Assembly (NCBI RefSeq): GCF_026230105.1
Contig: NC_079476.1
Location: 11,980,709-12,044,708, forward strand
Reading direction: 5' to 3'
Length of the DNA: 64,000 bases
DNA from: Diorhabda sublineata
Taxonomy: Eukaryota > Arthropoda > Insecta > Coleoptera > Chrysomelidae
The notes under the pieces were generated by a model that saw nothing but the letters and a program-made list of their open reading frames with translations, was not told where the DNA came from and did not search any database. Each line of letters begins with the position of its first letter. Positions within the stretch are counted from its first letter, which is position 1. A program made the translations under genes and the position numbers. This document shows, one piece after another, positions 63,700 to 64,000 of the stretch.

Positions 63700-64000
63700 T
63701 TTCTTACAATGTTGTTTTATTTCTTCGTTTATGTATAAAATATTATCAATCAATCAAATCAAAATGCATATAGCTGGGCGCCCCTTTGAAATTTCCGAAA
63801 TATTCTCTGATCCGGAGTTCACTCTCGGAAAAATACCTGTGTTTGATTACAAAATTTGGAAGTATCTGAATAATTTCCGTCCCCACGCAGTAAGCGAGTC
63901 GCCATTATAATACATGCTTCACCTACAATATGTTTTATGCCGTGCCAACCTATTCCGCAAGTAATAGGTATCAAACTCTTAAGCTAACTCCCCCGGGAAA
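63700..64000. other. non-coding end of window
   Basis: No gene recognised. Base composition is more balanced than average, so an untranslated region or another repeat is possible. Confidence 0.35.

Overview
The window looks like AT-rich, gene-poor insect nuclear DNA. The evidence is an insect errantivirus-type element with an env gene, a BEL/Pao element, Penelope-like, R1-type and Jockey/CR1-type retroelements, PIF/Harbinger genes with MADF partners, and a P-like transposon encoding a THAP-domain transposase. Stretches of TTAGG-like sequence near 1.5-1.6 kb and 46.9 kb fit an insect. I cannot name the order; a hemipteran or beetle is a guess. The only convincing ordinary host gene is the first two exons of a WDR74/NSA1-like WD-repeat gene at 38.1-38.6 kb.

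Layout. 0-1.8 kb: tandem and hairpin repeats. 1.8-3.3 kb: decayed R1-type LINE gag. 4.1-5.05 kb: dead PIF/Harbinger unit (MADF gene plus transposase). 5.9-6.1 kb: mariner/DDE fragment. 6.6 kb: tRNA-derived SINE head. 7.7-10.4 kb: Penelope-like RT fragments, one folded back on itself. 11.6-14.9 kb: second R1-type LINE (gag, endonuclease, no RT), abutted by a Jockey 3' end. 16-18 kb: a 93-bp tandem repeat and a TIR element. 19.0-19.5 kb: an unclassified Cys/His ORF. 20.4-24.0 kb: 5'-truncated errantivirus (pol, env, 3' LTR). 21.1-33.4 kb: two very large, nearly perfect palindromes back to back. 38.1-38.6 kb: WDR74-like exons. 39.1-40.0 kb: Jockey RT fragment. 42.1-46.1 kb: almost intact P-like DNA transposon with TIRs, subterminal repeats and a target duplication. 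46.3-51.2 kb: LTR fragment, possible hAT element and an inserted CR1/Jockey-like LINE. 52.1-59.3 kb: a multi-exon unclassified coding unit split by a 5,988-bp BEL/Pao element with 234-bp LTRs and a 5-bp target duplication. 59.4-61.9 kb: degenerate Ty3/gypsy element. 62.2-63.7 kb: second PIF/Harbinger unit.

The most notable structure is the palindrome pair. Palindrome 1 has 3,255-bp arms around a 407-bp spacer, and palindrome 2 has 2,403-bp arms around a 366-bp spacer; only 148 bp separate them. I saw only single-base differences between arms and no net length change. Long (TA)n tracts sit at or within about 10 bp of the left-arm/spacer junction of each palindrome and also lie between them. 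This fits fold-back replication or template switching at (TA)n, but an assembly or amplification chimera must be excluded. Nearly every transposon reading frame carries isolated frameshifts or stops, including elements whose terminal repeats look young, so uncorrected long-read indels are a real possibility.

The genes do not form a pathway. They are mostly self-contained mobile-element modules nested in each other: BEL/Pao inside a coding unit, CR1 possibly inside a hAT, and a possible hAT inside a gypsy LTR.
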